DNA of 64,000 bases from Pseudonocardiaceae bacterium (GCA_009379845.1 WHSZ01000005.1:1-64000); one strand, 5' to 3'. Shown: positions 46,280 to 56,364, numbered from the stretch's first letter. Program-made: numbers and translations. Notes: generated by a model not told the origin, from the letters alone.

Positions 46280-47638
46280 ATGGGAAACCCGCACGAGGAC
46301 CTGAAAGCACGCGCACAGCAGGACGGCATCGAGTTCTTTCTCGCGATGTTCGTCGACCTGCACGGCAAGCCGTGCGCGAAAGCCGTGCCGATGTCCAGCT
46401 TCGACATGTTGATGGACGGCGGTGCGGGGTTCGCGGGGTTCGCCGCCGGGGATCTCGGCCAGTCGCCGGCCGATCCCGACCTGGCCGCGGTGCCCGATCC
46501 GGCTTCCTACACCCCGCTGCCGTGGAAGCCGGGGGTCGCGGTGCTGCACTGCGATCCATACGTGGACGGCGAGCCATGGCCATACGCGCCGCGGGTGATC
46601 CTCAAGCGGCAACTGGACGCACTCGCAGCCGAGCGAGGCTGGAAGCTGATGACCGGCGTCGAGGCGGAGTATTCGCTGCTACGACGCACCGAGGACGGCA
46701 AGCTGGAGATCGCGGACGCGCTGGATTCATCCGCGAAGCCGTGTTACGAGGTCAAGGGCCTGACCCGGATGTGGGATCACCTCTCCAACCTGTCCAAGTG
46801 CATGAACGCCCTCGGATGGGGCAACTACGCCAACGACCACGAGGACGGCAACGGCCAGTTCGAGAACAACTTCGTCTTCTCGGATGCGCTGACCACGGCG
46901 GATCGCGCGATCTTCTTCCGCTACATGGTGCACATGCTGGCGCACGATGCCGGCATGACCGCGACATTCATGCCGAAGCCGTTCAGCACGGTCACCGGCA
47001 ACGGGATGCACATGCACCAGAGCCTGTGGTCGCTGGATGACGAGCCGCTGTTCGACGACGACACCGACGGCCGGGGGCTGGGGCTGTCCAAGACGGCCTA
47101 CAGCTACCTCGGTGGGCTGATGGAACACGGCAGGTCGGTCGCCGCGATGATCTGCCCGACGGTGAACTCCTACAAGCGCATCGGCGTCGGCAAGCCGACC
47201 TCCGGGTCCACCTGGGCCCCTGCCTACGTGGCGTACGGCGGCAACAACCGGACGCTGATGCTGCGGGTTCCGGAAGGCGGCCGGATCGAGCACCGCGGCG
47301 TGGACGGTTCGGCGAACCCGTACCTGGCGGCGGCCGCGCTGCTGGCCGCGGGGCTGGACGGCGTCGAAAGGGAGCTCGATCCAGGGGAGCCGGTACACGA
47401 CGATCTGTTCGCGCTACCGTCCGAGGAGGTGGCGCGGCGGAACATCGCGCACCTGCCGAGGACACTGGACGCCGCGGTCGGCGAGCTGGTCACGGATACC
47501 GTGCTCCGCAAGGCCCTTGGCGAGGTCCCCGGCGGGGACTTCATCGACTACTACGCCAAGGTCAAGCGGGCCGAGTTCGAGGAGTATCACGCGAAGGTGT
47601 CCGACTGGGAAATCGAGAGGTACTTGACCTTGATCTGA
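46280..47638 (+). CDS. gmaS: Glutamine synthetase-family, gamma-glutamylmethylamide synthetase-like
   Basis: 'MDGGAGFAGFAAGDLGQSPADPDLAAVPDPASYTPLPWKPGVAVLH', 'TGVEAEYSLL', 'NDHEDGNGQFENNFVFSDALTTADRAIFFRYMV', 'FMPKPFSTVTGNGMHMHQSLW' match the GmaS pattern as I recall it. Confidence 0.75.
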   Translation: MGNPHEDLKARAQQDGIEFFLAMFVDLHGKPCAKAVPMSSFDMLMDGGAGFAGFAAGDLGQSPADPDLAAVPDPASYTPLPWKPGVAVLHCDPYVDGEPWPYAPRVILKRQLDALAAERGWKLMTGVEAEYSLLRRTEDGKLEIADALDSSAKPCYEVKGLTRMWDHLSNLSKCMNALGWGNYANDHEDGNGQFENNFVFSDALTTADRAIFFRYMVHMLAHDAGMTATFMPKPFSTVTGNGMHMHQSLWSLDDEPLFDDDTDGRGLGLSKTAYSYLGGLMEHGRSVAAMICPTVNSYKRIGVGKPTSGSTWAPAYVAYGGNNRTLMLRVPEGGRIEHRGVDGSANPYLAAAALLAAGLDGVERELDPGEPVHDDLFALPSEEVARRNIAHLPRTLDAAVGELVTDTVLRKALGEVPGGDFIDYYAKVKRAEFEEYHAKVSDWEIERYLTLI

Positions 47639-47758
47639 CCGCGGGGCTTGATTTGACCTTGCACTTGATTTGACCATGAAATAGCGATTCACTACAGGAA
47701 ACAGAGTTCACCGGCAGCAACGATCGCGAGCTCATAGAGCAACTCTCTTTTCATTGGA

Positions 47759-49159
47759 GTGAACTTCGTTGTACGGAAGGGTTGTCGGGTCGGAACCGGC
47801 GCACCTACGCTGCGGGTAGCGGAGCTCGGGAGGCACAACGTGGCAGGCGGCAACAACGGCCCGTCGAACGGGCATCCATCGACGAACGGCCACCGGAAGC
47901 CGGGCAAGCCCCCGCGCTATTCCGCGTTCAGCTTGTTGAAACACGGCCTGGCGCCGCGCGCGGAATGGCCGCGGGCCTGGCGCAGTCCGGCGCTCCAACC
48001 AAGCTACGACGTGGTGATCATCGGCGGCGGGGTGCACGGCCTTGCCACCGCGTACTACCTCGCGGCCAACCATGGGATCACGAACGTCGCGGTGCTGGAC
48101 AAGGGCTACCTCGGTGGCGGCGGATCGGGCCGGAACACCGCGATCCTGCGCTCCAACTACCTCACCCCGGAAGGCGTGCGGTTCTACGACCGGTCGATGC
48201 GCCTCTACGAGCACTTGGCCGCGGACCTGAACTTCAACGTGATGTTCTCCCGGCGAGGGCATCTCACGCTGGCACACAACGACAGCTCGCTGCGCACCAT
48301 GCGCTGGCGTGCCGAGGTCAACAAGCTGCAGGGCGTTGACTCGGAGGTAATCGGGCCGGAGGAGATCGCGAAGCTGGTGCCCTACCTGGACACCTCGACC
48401 AGCACCAGGTACCCGATCCTTGGCGCGCTGTATCACCCGCCGGGCGGCATCATCCGGCACGACGCGGTGGTGTGGGGATACGCGCGCGGCGCCGACTCCC
48501 TCGGCGTGCACCTGCACCAGAACACCGAGGTCACCGGGATCGACGTGGCCGAAGACCGGGTCATCGGGGTGCGGACGAACCGCGGCCGCATCGCGACCCG
48601 CAACGTGGTCAACTGCACGGCCGGCTGGTCTTCGGTGATCTCCGACATGGCCGGGGTGGAACTGCCGGTGCAGACCTCCCCGCTGCAGGCCGCGGTGACC
48701 GAGCCGGTGCGGCCGTTCCTCGACACCGTGGTGGTTTCCGGCACGCTGCACGTCTACGTCAGCCAGACCGACCGCGGCGAGCTGGTGTTCGGCGCCAGCG
48801 TGGATCCGTTCACGTCGTACTCCATGCGTGGCTCGCTGGAGTTCGTCGAAGGGCTTGCCGGGCATGTGCTCGAACTGATGCCCGCACTGTCCAAGATGCG
48901 GCTGCTACGGCAGTGGGCCGGGCTGTGCGACATGACGCCGGACTACTCGCCGATCATGGGTGCCACCCCGGTCGACGGGTTCTACGTGGACGTCGGGTGG
49001 GGCACCTACGGCTTCAAGGCCGGCCCGGTTTCCGGCGAGGCGATGGCGGAATGCGTCGCGACCCAGCGCACCCCGGAGATCATCGCCGCGTTCCACCCCG
49101 GCCGGTTCGAAACCGGGCAGCTGGTCGGCGAAAAGGGTGCCGCGGCGGTCGGCCACTGA
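47759..49159 (+). CDS. mgdA: SoxB/MgdA-like FAD oxidoreductase (N-methylglutamate dehydrogenase or sarcosine oxidase beta)
   Basis: 'YDVVIIGGGVHGLATAYYLAANHGITNVAVLDKGYLGGGGSGRNTAILRSNYLTPEG', 'GLCDMTPDYSPIMGATPVDGFYVDVGWGTYGFKAGPVSGEAMAECV'. Start codon uncertain. Confidence 0.75.
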   Translation: MNFVVRKGCRVGTGAPTLRVAELGRHNVAGGNNGPSNGHPSTNGHRKPGKPPRYSAFSLLKHGLAPRAEWPRAWRSPALQPSYDVVIIGGGVHGLATAYYLAANHGITNVAVLDKGYLGGGGSGRNTAILRSNYLTPEGVRFYDRSMRLYEHLAADLNFNVMFSRRGHLTLAHNDSSLRTMRWRAEVNKLQGVDSEVIGPEEIAKLVPYLDTSTSTRYPILGALYHPPGGIIRHDAVVWGYARGADSLGVHLHQNTEVTGIDVAEDRVIGVRTNRGRIATRNVVNCTAGWSSVISDMAGVELPVQTSPLQAAVTEPVRPFLDTVVVSGTLHVYVSQTDRGELVFGASVDPFTSYSMRGSLEFVEGLAGHVLELMPALSKMRLLRQWAGLCDMTPDYSPIMGATPVDGFYVDVGWGTYGFKAGPVSGEAMAECVATQRTPEIIAAFHPGRFETGQLVGEKGAAAVGH

Positions 49160-49178
49160 GTTTCGGGAGGACTCTTCC

Positions 49179-49421
49179 ATGATCCAGCTACCCTGCCCAT
49201 GGTGCGGCCCGCGCAACGTCAGCGAGTTCCGCTACGCGGGCGAGGTGACGCCGCGCCCGCAGCCGGCAACCGCCACCCCCGAACAGTGGCGGCGCTACCT
49301 CTACGTCCGCCGGAATCCGCGCGGCTGGACCGAGGAGAACTGGTATCACAGCGCAGGATGCCGACAATTCTTCAAGCTGCGCAGGGACACCGACAGCAAC
49401 GCCGTTGAGGAGCCGCGATGA
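49179..49421 (+). CDS. mgdB: SoxD/MgdB-like small Zn-binding subunit
   Basis: 'MIQLPCPWCGPRNVSEFRYAGEV...WYHSAGCRQFFKLRRDT'. Confidence 0.8.
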   Translation: MIQLPCPWCGPRNVSEFRYAGEVTPRPQPATATPEQWRRYLYVRRNPRGWTEENWYHSAGCRQFFKLRRDTDSNAVEEPR

Positions 49422-52400
49422 CCCAGCAGCGCACCCAGCCCGCCGTCGGCAGCATCGGCCGGATGCGGTTGGCGCCGCAGCAAGGCGAGGTGATCGACAG
49501 GGCACGCACGCTGCCCTTCACCTGGAACGGCAGCTCGTTCACCGCGCACCCCGGGGACACCATCGTCTCCGCGCTGGCCGCAGCGGGTGAGCGGGTGTTC
49601 TCCCGCAGCTTCAAGTACCACCGCCCACGCGGGCTGCTTACCGCGAGCTTCCACGACCCGGGCTGCATGATGCAGGTCGGCGACGAGCCAAACGTGCGTG
49701 GCGCGCACCGGCTCGTGGAGTCCGGAATGGACGTCAGCTCGCAGAACACCTGGCCGTCGCTGCGATTCGACGTCAAGGGCATCAACCGGCTCGCGGGGCG
49801 GTTCCTGCCGGCCGGCTTCTACTACAAGACGTTCATCAAACCGGAACGGCTGTGGCCGACCTACGAGAAGGTGCTGCAGCGTTTCGTGCACGCGGGGGAG
49901 ATCTCGCCGGACACCCCGCACAGCTACTACGACAAGCGCTACGCGCACCCCGACGTGCTGGTCACCGGCGGCGGTCCGGCGGGGATGACCGCCGCGCTCG
50001 CCGCCGCCCGCGCCGGTGCCAGCGTCCTGCTCGTCGATGAGGAACACCAGCTCGGCGGGCACCTGCGCTGGGCCGATCCGGCGGCGGCCGCCGAGCTCGT
50101 CGCCCGCGTGTCTGGCCAGGACGGCATCGAGGTGCTCACCAATTCGGTGGTGCTCGGCAGGTACGACGAGAACTGGATCGCCGTGGTGCAACGCGATCTG
50201 CCCGACATCCCGGAACGGCTGATCAAGGCCCGGGCACGTTCCCTCGTCGTCGCTCCTGGATTGATCGAGCGGCCGTACGTGTTCGCCGGCAACGACACAC
50301 CCGGCGTGATGCTGTCCACCGCGGTACGCCGGCTGATCAACCTGCACGCCGTGAAACCGGGTGAACGCGCGGTGGTGCTGACCGCGAACCCGTCCGGGGA
50401 TGCCGCGATCGAGGACCTGCAGCGGGCCGGCGTGCGGATCGCACACATCGCGGACGCCTGCGCGGGCGCCGACGTGGCAAGGGTGCACGGGCGGCGTGGC
50501 GTCCGGGCGGTCGAGCTCGCGGACGGCCGCAAGATCGAGGCAGACCTGTTCGTCACCGCCACCGGGTGGACCGCGCCGACCGCGTTGCTGAACATGGCGG
50601 GCGACGTGCCGGTGTACTCCGCGAAGGCGGCACGATTCCTGCCGGGCGGCGCGACCGCCGAGAACGTGTTCGCCGCGGGCGGTATCGCCGGCGACGGCAC
50701 CCTGGATGAGCTGCTCGCGCACGCGGACGCGGTGGGCGCCGAAGCCGCGAGGCGCGCGGCGACGCACCGGCACCGCCAGCTCGCGGCCACCCCCACCTCG
50801 GAACCGCCATCGGCCGGCTCGCCGCGCGAGGAGCCGGTGGAGATCCCCGAGCTTCCGGTGCACGAGCACCCCGAGCTGTTCCGCGGCAGCACGCACGGGA
50901 TGGTTGACTTCTCCGAAGACGTGTCCTCAAAGGACTTGCATGTCGCGGTCCGGGAGGGCTACGACTCCGCGGAACTCGCCAAGCGGTACACCACAGCCAC
51001 AATGGGCCCGCTGCAAGGCAAACTCGAAACGATCAACGCGATCGCGACGGTCGCGGAGGCCACCGGGCGGACCGTCGCGGAAACCGGCACCACCACGTGG
51101 CGACCGATGTACGCGCCGGTCACGCTCGGCGCGCTCGCCGGGCGGATCTTCGAGCCGGTGCGGTACTCGCCGATGCAACCCTGGCACGAAAGCCACGGTG
51201 CCACCCCGCTGGTGGCCGGGCAGTGGATCCGGCCGGACGACTACGGCGATCCGGCCGCCGAGGTGCGCGCGGTGCGCGACGGTGTCGGGATCATCGACGT
51301 CACCCCGATCGGCAAGTTGGACCTGCGCGGGCCGGACATCCCGAAGCTGCTGAACCTGTTGTATGTCAACAAATGGTCCAAACTCGGCATCGGCAGGGTG
51401 CGGTACGGCGTGATGTGCGCTGACGACGGCGTGGTGATGGACGACGGTGTTACCGGGCGGCTCGGCGAGGAGCACTACCTGATGTCCACCACGTCGTCGG
51501 GCGCGGCGGCGGTCTGGGAGTGGGTGGAGAACTGGCTGCAGACCGAGCACCCGGACTGGCAGGTGCACGTCACCCCGGTCACCACCGCGTACGCCAGCAT
51601 CAACGTGGCAGGGCCGCGCTCCCGTGAACTGGTCGGCCGGCTCGTGGAGGGCGTCGATCTCGCTCCGGACGAGTTCGGCTACATGCAGGTGCGCACCGGC
51701 CGCATCGCCGGGGTGGATGACTGCGTGCTGTGGCGAATCGGGTTCACCGGCGAGCTGTCCTACGAGCTGCACGTGCCGACGGCATACGGGCTGCACGTGT
51801 GGGAAACCCTGATGGAGCACGGCGCCGATCTCGGCGTGACGCCGTTCGGCGTTGAGGCGCAACGGATCCTGCGGCTCGAGAAGGGGCATCTGATCGTCGG
51901 GCAGGACACCGATGGGCTCACCAAGGGTTACAGCGCCGGGCTGGACTGGGCCATCAAACTCGACAAGGACGACTTCGTCGGCAAGCCGGAACTGGCCTGG
52001 CAGGCCGAAACCGGCGGTGGTTCCCGGCTGGTCGGGCTGCAGCCGGTTGACGGTCAGGTTGTGCCGCCAGAGGCCAGCCAGATCCTCACCGCCGGCGGCG
52101 GGATCGCCGGGCGGGTCACGTCCAGCAGGATGTCCCCCACCCTCGGCCGCTCGATCTGCCTCGGTCAGCTGGACGCGGCACTGGCCGAACCCGGCACCGA
52201 ACTGACCGTCCACCTGCCGGACGGCAACGACATCCGGGCGCGGGTGACCGAGCACCTCGCACACGTCGACCCGGAAGGCAAACGCCAGGAGATCACCGGG
52301 CCCGTTCCGGCTGCGAGGCCGTGTGCCACGCCGGTGGCCCGCAGCCCGATCGCGGCTGGCGGGCGATCGGGCGAGGCGGCACCGGCGGCGGGCACGGTGA

Positions 52401-52924
52401 CCATCGCGGATCGCAGCCCGCTCACCAAGATCGGTATCCGGGCACCGCACGACGGCACGATGGCAGCCGACCTCGGCGCCCGGTTCGGTCGCACCACCCG
52501 GGATCCGTCCGGCAATCTAGTGATCGGGTCGGGGCCTGGCGAATGGCTGGTGCTGGGTGCGCCGGACGCGCGGCTGCTTTCCGTGCTGCGGGAGCGCGCC
52601 GAGCGGTCAGGGGAGTTCGCCACGGTCGTCGACCTCACGCACGGCCGCGCGCTGATCCGGCTGTCCGGCCAGCGGTGCGCCGAGTTGCTCGCCAAGGTGT
52701 GCGGGATCGACTTCGCGGGCGAGTTCACCCCGAACGGCGCGGCATTCCGCAGTTCGGTGGCGAAACTCGTCACCGACATCGTTCGGGACGACAAGGCCGG
52801 GGTGCCCAGCTACCTGCTGCACTGCGAGCGCTCGTCCGGTCAGTACCTGTTCGACGCCCTGCTCGACGCGGGCGCCGAGTTCGACATCGAGATCGACGGC
52901 AGCCCTTCCCGTGAGGAGATCTGA
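49418..52924 (+). CDS. mgdC: SoxA/MgdC-like alpha subunit fused to SoxG/MgdD-like gamma domain
   Basis: SoxA: 'RSFKYHRPRGLLTASFHDPGCMMQVGDEPNVRG', 'DVLVTGGGPAGMTAALAAARAGASVLLVDEEHQLGG', GcvT-like 'RILRLEKGHLIVGQDTDGLTKGYSAGLDWAIKLDKDDFVGKPEL'. After an Ala/Pro linker: 'RFGRTTRDPSGNLVIGSGPGEWLVLGAPD...VVDLTHGRALIRLSGQRCAELLAKVCGIDF' = SoxG. Confidence 0.85.
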   Translation: MTQQRTQPAVGSIGRMRLAPQQGEVIDRARTLPFTWNGSSFTAHPGDTIVSALAAAGERVFSRSFKYHRPRGLLTASFHDPGCMMQVGDEPNVRGAHRLVESGMDVSSQNTWPSLRFDVKGINRLAGRFLPAGFYYKTFIKPERLWPTYEKVLQRFVHAGEISPDTPHSYYDKRYAHPDVLVTGGGPAGMTAALAAARAGASVLLVDEEHQLGGHLRWADPAAAAELVARVSGQDGIEVLTNSVVLGRYDENWIAVVQRDLPDIPERLIKARARSLVVAPGLIERPYVFAGNDTPGVMLSTAVRRLINLHAVKPGERAVVLTANPSGDAAIEDLQRAGVRIAHIADACAGADVARVHGRRGVRAVELADGRKIEADLFVTATGWTAPTALLNMAGDVPVYSAKAARFLPGGATAENVFAAGGIAGDGTLDELLAHADAVGAEAARRAATHRHRQLAATPTSEPPSAGSPREEPVEIPELPVHEHPELFRGSTHGMVDFSEDVSSKDLHVAVREGYDSAELAKRYTTATMGPLQGKLETINAIATVAEATGRTVAETGTTTWRPMYAPVTLGALAGRIFEPVRYSPMQPWHESHGATPLVAGQWIRPDDYGDPAAEVRAVRDGVGIIDVTPIGKLDLRGPDIPKLLNLLYVNKWSKLGIGRVRYGVMCADDGVVMDDGVTGRLGEEHYLMSTTSSGAAAVWEWVENWLQTEHPDWQVHVTPVTTAYASINVAGPRSRELVGRLVEGVDLAPDEFGYMQVRTGRIAGVDDCVLWRIGFTGELSYELHVPTAYGLHVWETLMEHGADLGVTPFGVEAQRILRLEKGHLIVGQDTDGLTKGYSAGLDWAIKLDKDDFVGKPELAWQAETGGGSRLVGLQPVDGQVVPPEASQILTAGGGIAGRVTSSRMSPTLGRSICLGQLDAALAEPGTELTVHLPDGNDIRARVTEHLAHVDPEGKRQEITGPVPAARPCATPVARSPIAAGGRSGEAAPAAGTVTIADRSPLTKIGIRAPHDGTMAADLGARFGRTTRDPSGNLVIGSGPGEWLVLGAPDARLLSVLRERAERSGEFATVVDLTHGRALIRLSGQRCAELLAKVCGIDFAGEFTPNGAAFRSSVAKLVTDIVRDDKAGVPSYLLHCERSSGQYLFDALLDAGAEFDIEIDGSPSREEI

Positions 52925-52926
52925 TC

Positions 52927-54624
52927 ATGGCCTTCCCGAGTGACCTTGAGATCGCGCGAAGCGCGTCGCTCAAGCCGATGGACGACGTCGCCGCCGAAAT
53001 GGGGCTGCCGGGGCACCTGCTGGAGCCCTACGGCAGCGACGTGATGAAGGTCGGGCTCGGCGCGATGGGCGAGCTCGCCGATGCGCCGAGGGCGAAGTAC
53101 GTGCTGGTCTCGGCGATCACCCCGACCCCGCTCGGCGAGGGCAAGACCACCACCACGGTCGGTCTCGGCCAGGGGTTCAAGCACATCGGCAAGCGCGCCA
53201 CGGTGGCGATCCGGCAGCCGTCCATGGGTCCGACGCTGGGCATCAAGGGCGGCGCGGCCGGTGGCGGGTACAGCCAGGTGGTGCCGATGGAGCTGCTGAA
53301 CCTGCACCTTACTGGAGATATGCACGCGGTGACGGCCGCGCACAACCTGCTCTCCGCGATGGTGGACAACCACCTGTATCAGGGCAACAAGCTCGGCCTC
53401 GACCTCACCGAGATCACCTGGCGCCGGGTGCTGGACATGAACGACCGCGCGTTGCGCAACATCGTCGTCGGGCTCGGCAACCGCGGCGACGGGGTGCCGA
53501 GGCAGACCGGGTTCGATATCACCGCGGCCTCCGAGGTGATGGCCGCGCTGGCGCTGACAACCGGGCTGGACGATCTGCGCGGCAGGCTCGGCCGCATCGT
53601 GGTCGGCTACACCTCGCAGGGGGAGCCCGTTTCCGCCGATCAGCTCGATGCCGCCGGTGCGATGACCGTGCTGCTGCGCGAGGCGATCAAGCCGAACCTG
53701 ATGCAGACGTATGAGAACACGCCGGTGCTGGTGCACGCCGGACCGTTCGGGAACATCGCAACCGGGAACTCCTCGGTGGTCGCCGACCTGATCGGGCTGC
53801 ACTGCGGCGACTACCTGGTGACCGAGGCCGGGTTCGGGGCGGACATGGGCGCCGAGCGGTTCTTCAACATCAAGTGCCGGGTTTCCGGCGAGGTGCCGGA
53901 CGCGGCGATCATCGTCGCCACCGTGCGGGCGTTGAAGGCGCACTCGGGGAAGTTCAAGATCGTCGCGGGTAAGCCGCTGCCGGACGAGTTGCTCGCGGAG
54001 AACCCGGACGACGTGCACGCCGGCGCGGCGAACCTGCGCAAGCAGATCGAGAACATCCGGATGCACGGGGTCTCCCCGGTGGTCGCGATCAACGCGTTCC
54101 CCACCGACCACCCGTCCGAACACGAGGCGATCCGGGAGATCGCCGAGTCGATGAAGGCGCGTTCCGCGGTATGCACCAACTTCGCCGAGGGCGGCGCCGG
54201 CGCGGCGGAACTGGCCGAGGCGGTGGCCGAGGCCGCCGAGGAGCCGAACGAGTTCGCGTTCCTCTACCCATCGTCGGCACCCTTGCGGGAGAAGATCGAG
54301 ACGATCGCGACGAAGGTGTACGGCGCGGATGGCGTCAGCTACACGCCGCTCGCGAACCGGCAGCTGGACACCTACGAGCGCGCCGGGTTCGGCACCCTGC
54401 CGATGTGCATGGCGAAGACGCACCTGTCCATCTCGTCGGATCCCGCGCTGAAGGGCGCACCGACCGGCTGGACCCTGCCGGTCCGCGAGGTCCGTGCCTC
54501 GGTAGGAGCCGGGTTCGTCTACCCGCTCTGCGGTGAGATGCGCACCATGCCCGGCCTCGGCACCAGCCCGGCCGCCGCCCGCATCGACCTGGACGAGAAC
54601 GGGGAGATCGTCGGCCTCTCCTAA
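52927..54624 (+). CDS. fhs: Formate-tetrahydrofolate ligase
   Basis: 'ITPTPLGEGKTTTTVGLGQ', 'RQPSMGPTLGIKGGAAGGGYSQVVPM', 'TGDMHAVTAAHNLLSAMVDNH'. Confidence 0.96.
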   Translation: MAFPSDLEIARSASLKPMDDVAAEMGLPGHLLEPYGSDVMKVGLGAMGELADAPRAKYVLVSAITPTPLGEGKTTTTVGLGQGFKHIGKRATVAIRQPSMGPTLGIKGGAAGGGYSQVVPMELLNLHLTGDMHAVTAAHNLLSAMVDNHLYQGNKLGLDLTEITWRRVLDMNDRALRNIVVGLGNRGDGVPRQTGFDITAASEVMAALALTTGLDDLRGRLGRIVVGYTSQGEPVSADQLDAAGAMTVLLREAIKPNLMQTYENTPVLVHAGPFGNIATGNSSVVADLIGLHCGDYLVTEAGFGADMGAERFFNIKCRVSGEVPDAAIIVATVRALKAHSGKFKIVAGKPLPDELLAENPDDVHAGAANLRKQIENIRMHGVSPVVAINAFPTDHPSEHEAIREIAESMKARSAVCTNFAEGGAGAAELAEAVAEAAEEPNEFAFLYPSSAPLREKIETIATKVYGADGVSYTPLANRQLDTYERAGFGTLPMCMAKTHLSISSDPALKGAPTGWTLPVREVRASVGAGFVYPLCGEMRTMPGLGTSPAAARIDLDENGEIVGLS

Positions 54625-54628
54625 CCCT

Positions 54629-54692
54629 CGTTTTGTCGTGAAGGCCACCTTGCGGGCAACCAACGCCCCGAATGGGCCCCTCGGTCGGCGGG
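54629..54692. repeat. Dispersed intergenic repeat, copy B (TTTTGTCGTGAAGGCCACCTTGCGGG...CGCCCCGAATGGGCCCCTCG)
   Basis: Strongly similar to 44774-44832. Confidence 0.7.
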
Positions 54693-54721
54693 GTATGCCC
54701 GCGAACAAGTGCGGAGGAGTT

Positions 54722-55297
54722 GTGAACGACGCGGTTAGCGAGCAGCGTGTCGGGGAATTCCTTGACGCGGTGGCGGCACGGGAACCCGCACCTGGCGGCG
54801 GGGCGGTCGCCGCAGTAACCGCGGCAGCGGCGGCCGGCCTTGTCGCGATGGCCGCCCGGTTCACCACCGGGGAACTCGCCGAATCCGCCGAACGGGCCGA
54901 CAAGTTGCGCGCCGAGGTCACCCCGCTCGCCGATGTGGACGCGGACGCGTACACCGCAGTGCTGGCCGCCTACCGGCTACCCCGCAGCCAGCCGGACCGC
55001 ACCCAGCGGATCGCGGACGCGCTGCGAGCGGCCGCCAACGTGCCGCTGCGCATCGCCGCGGCCGGCGCCGAGATCGCCGAGCTGGCCGCCCGGCTGGCCG
55101 TGGACGGCAACCGCAACCTGAAGGGCGACGCGCAGGGCGCGGCGCTGCTCGCCGAGGGCGCCACCCGGACCGCGGCAGGCCTGGTCCGCATCAACGCCGA
55201 CCTCGGCAAGCTCGGCAACGCCTGGTTCGCGGCCGCCGACGAGTACGTGCGCGCCGCGACAAGCGCCAGCCGCACGGCGGTAAGGAGCTCACCATGA
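54722..55297 (+). CDS. fchA: Cyclodeaminase/cyclohydrolase (methenyl-THF cyclohydrolase, FchA-like)
   Basis: 'VGEFLDAVAAREPAPGGGAVAAVTAAAAAGLVAMAARFT'. Confidence 0.88.
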   Translation: MNDAVSEQRVGEFLDAVAAREPAPGGGAVAAVTAAAAAGLVAMAARFTTGELAESAERADKLRAEVTPLADVDADAYTAVLAAYRLPRSQPDRTQRIADALRAAANVPLRIAAAGAEIAELAARLAVDGNRNLKGDAQGAALLAEGATRTAAGLVRINADLGKLGNAWFAAADEYVRAATSASRTAVRSSP

Positions 55298-56262
55298 CCG
55301 CGCATGTGATCGACGGCCGAGCGTATGCGGCCGACCTGCGTGCCCAGCTCACCGACGAGGTACGCGAGCTCGTCGCACAGGGTGCGCAGCCTGGGCTGGC
55401 CACCGTGATCGCCGGGGACAGCTACCCGGCACACGCCTACGAGCGGCGCGTCCGCAGGCTCGCCGAGCAGCTGGGCCTGCGCTACGTCCGCGAGACACTG
55501 CCGGCCGAGGTGGACGAGGCGGACGCGGTCGCGGTGGTAGGCAAGCTCGGCGCGGATCCCCGGGTGTCCGGCATCCTGGTGCTGCGCCCGCTACCGCCAC
55601 AGGTTTCCGAGGCCGCGCTGTATCGCGCGCTTGATCCGCTCAAGGACATCGAGGCGGTGCACCCGGTGAACGCCGGCCTGCTCGCGCTGGGGCGTCCGCG
55701 TTTCGTGCCATCCACCCCGGCATCGGTCTTCCACCTGCTCGATCGCTACCTGACCGAGTCCGGCCGGGACGTGCAGCACGTCTACCAGCACAGCAACGTG
55801 GTGCTGGTCGGCCGCTCAGCGAACGTCGGCAAACCGGCGATCATGCTGGCCATGGAGCGCGGCGCCACGGTGCTCTCCTGCGACGTGCACAGCTACACGG
55901 CCGGCCTGCTCTACGAGCACACCTCGCACGCGGACATCCTGATCGTCGCCGCCGGCTCCCCCGGGCTGATCCACGGCGAGCACGTCGCCGAGGGGGTGAT
56001 CGCGGTGGACGTGGGTATCAACCCGGTGAACGATCCCGACACCGGGAAGGTCCGGCTGGTCGGGGACCTGGACTTCCCCAGCGTCAGCGAGCGTGGGGAG
56101 GCGATCACCCCGGTCCCCGGCGGCGTCGGGCCGATCACCGACGTGTGGCTGCTGCGCAACACCATCCGAGCCGCCCGGATGGCGCTCGGGGTGGCAACCG
56201 CGCGACCGTTGCTCGAGGGTATGGCCCTTCAGCCGGCTGATGGCCTGCTCAACGTCGGCTGA
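55294..56262 (+). CDS. folD: Methylenetetrahydrofolate dehydrogenase/cyclohydrolase
   Basis: 'GILVLRPLPPQVSEAALYRALDPLKDIEAVHPVNAGLLALG', 'VVLVGRSANVGKPAIMLAMERGATVLSCDVHS', 'VPGGVGPITDVWLLRNTI'. Confidence 0.9.
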   Translation: MTAHVIDGRAYAADLRAQLTDEVRELVAQGAQPGLATVIAGDSYPAHAYERRVRRLAEQLGLRYVRETLPAEVDEADAVAVVGKLGADPRVSGILVLRPLPPQVSEAALYRALDPLKDIEAVHPVNAGLLALGRPRFVPSTPASVFHLLDRYLTESGRDVQHVYQHSNVVLVGRSANVGKPAIMLAMERGATVLSCDVHSYTAGLLYEHTSHADILIVAAGSPGLIHGEHVAEGVIAVDVGINPVNDPDTGKVRLVGDLDFPSVSERGEAITPVPGGVGPITDVWLLRNTIRAARMALGVATARPLLEGMALQPADGLLNVG

Positions 56263-56282
56263 GGCCCGCGTTCGATGCCGTA

Positions 56283-56364
56283 ACGTGGTTGAACACTCTG
56301 CAACGATGTTTCCTCAAGGGGTTTACAGCGGCGGCCTATCCCAGGATGATCTGGGTCACAGGTA
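56283..56364 (+). promoter_or_regulatory. Conserved promoter/leader element, copy B
   Basis: See copy A at 31985-32070; both lead into a GAGGAGTrGCCATG start region. Confidence 0.7.

Noticed and set aside
44784-46304. 506-aa plus-strand ORF overlapping mgsC
   Set aside because: Alternative frame of mgsC, Arg/Gly-rich with no motifs.
52840-54954. 704-aa minus-strand ORF
   Set aside because: Shadow of fhs; composition typical of antisense GC-rich frames, no domain.
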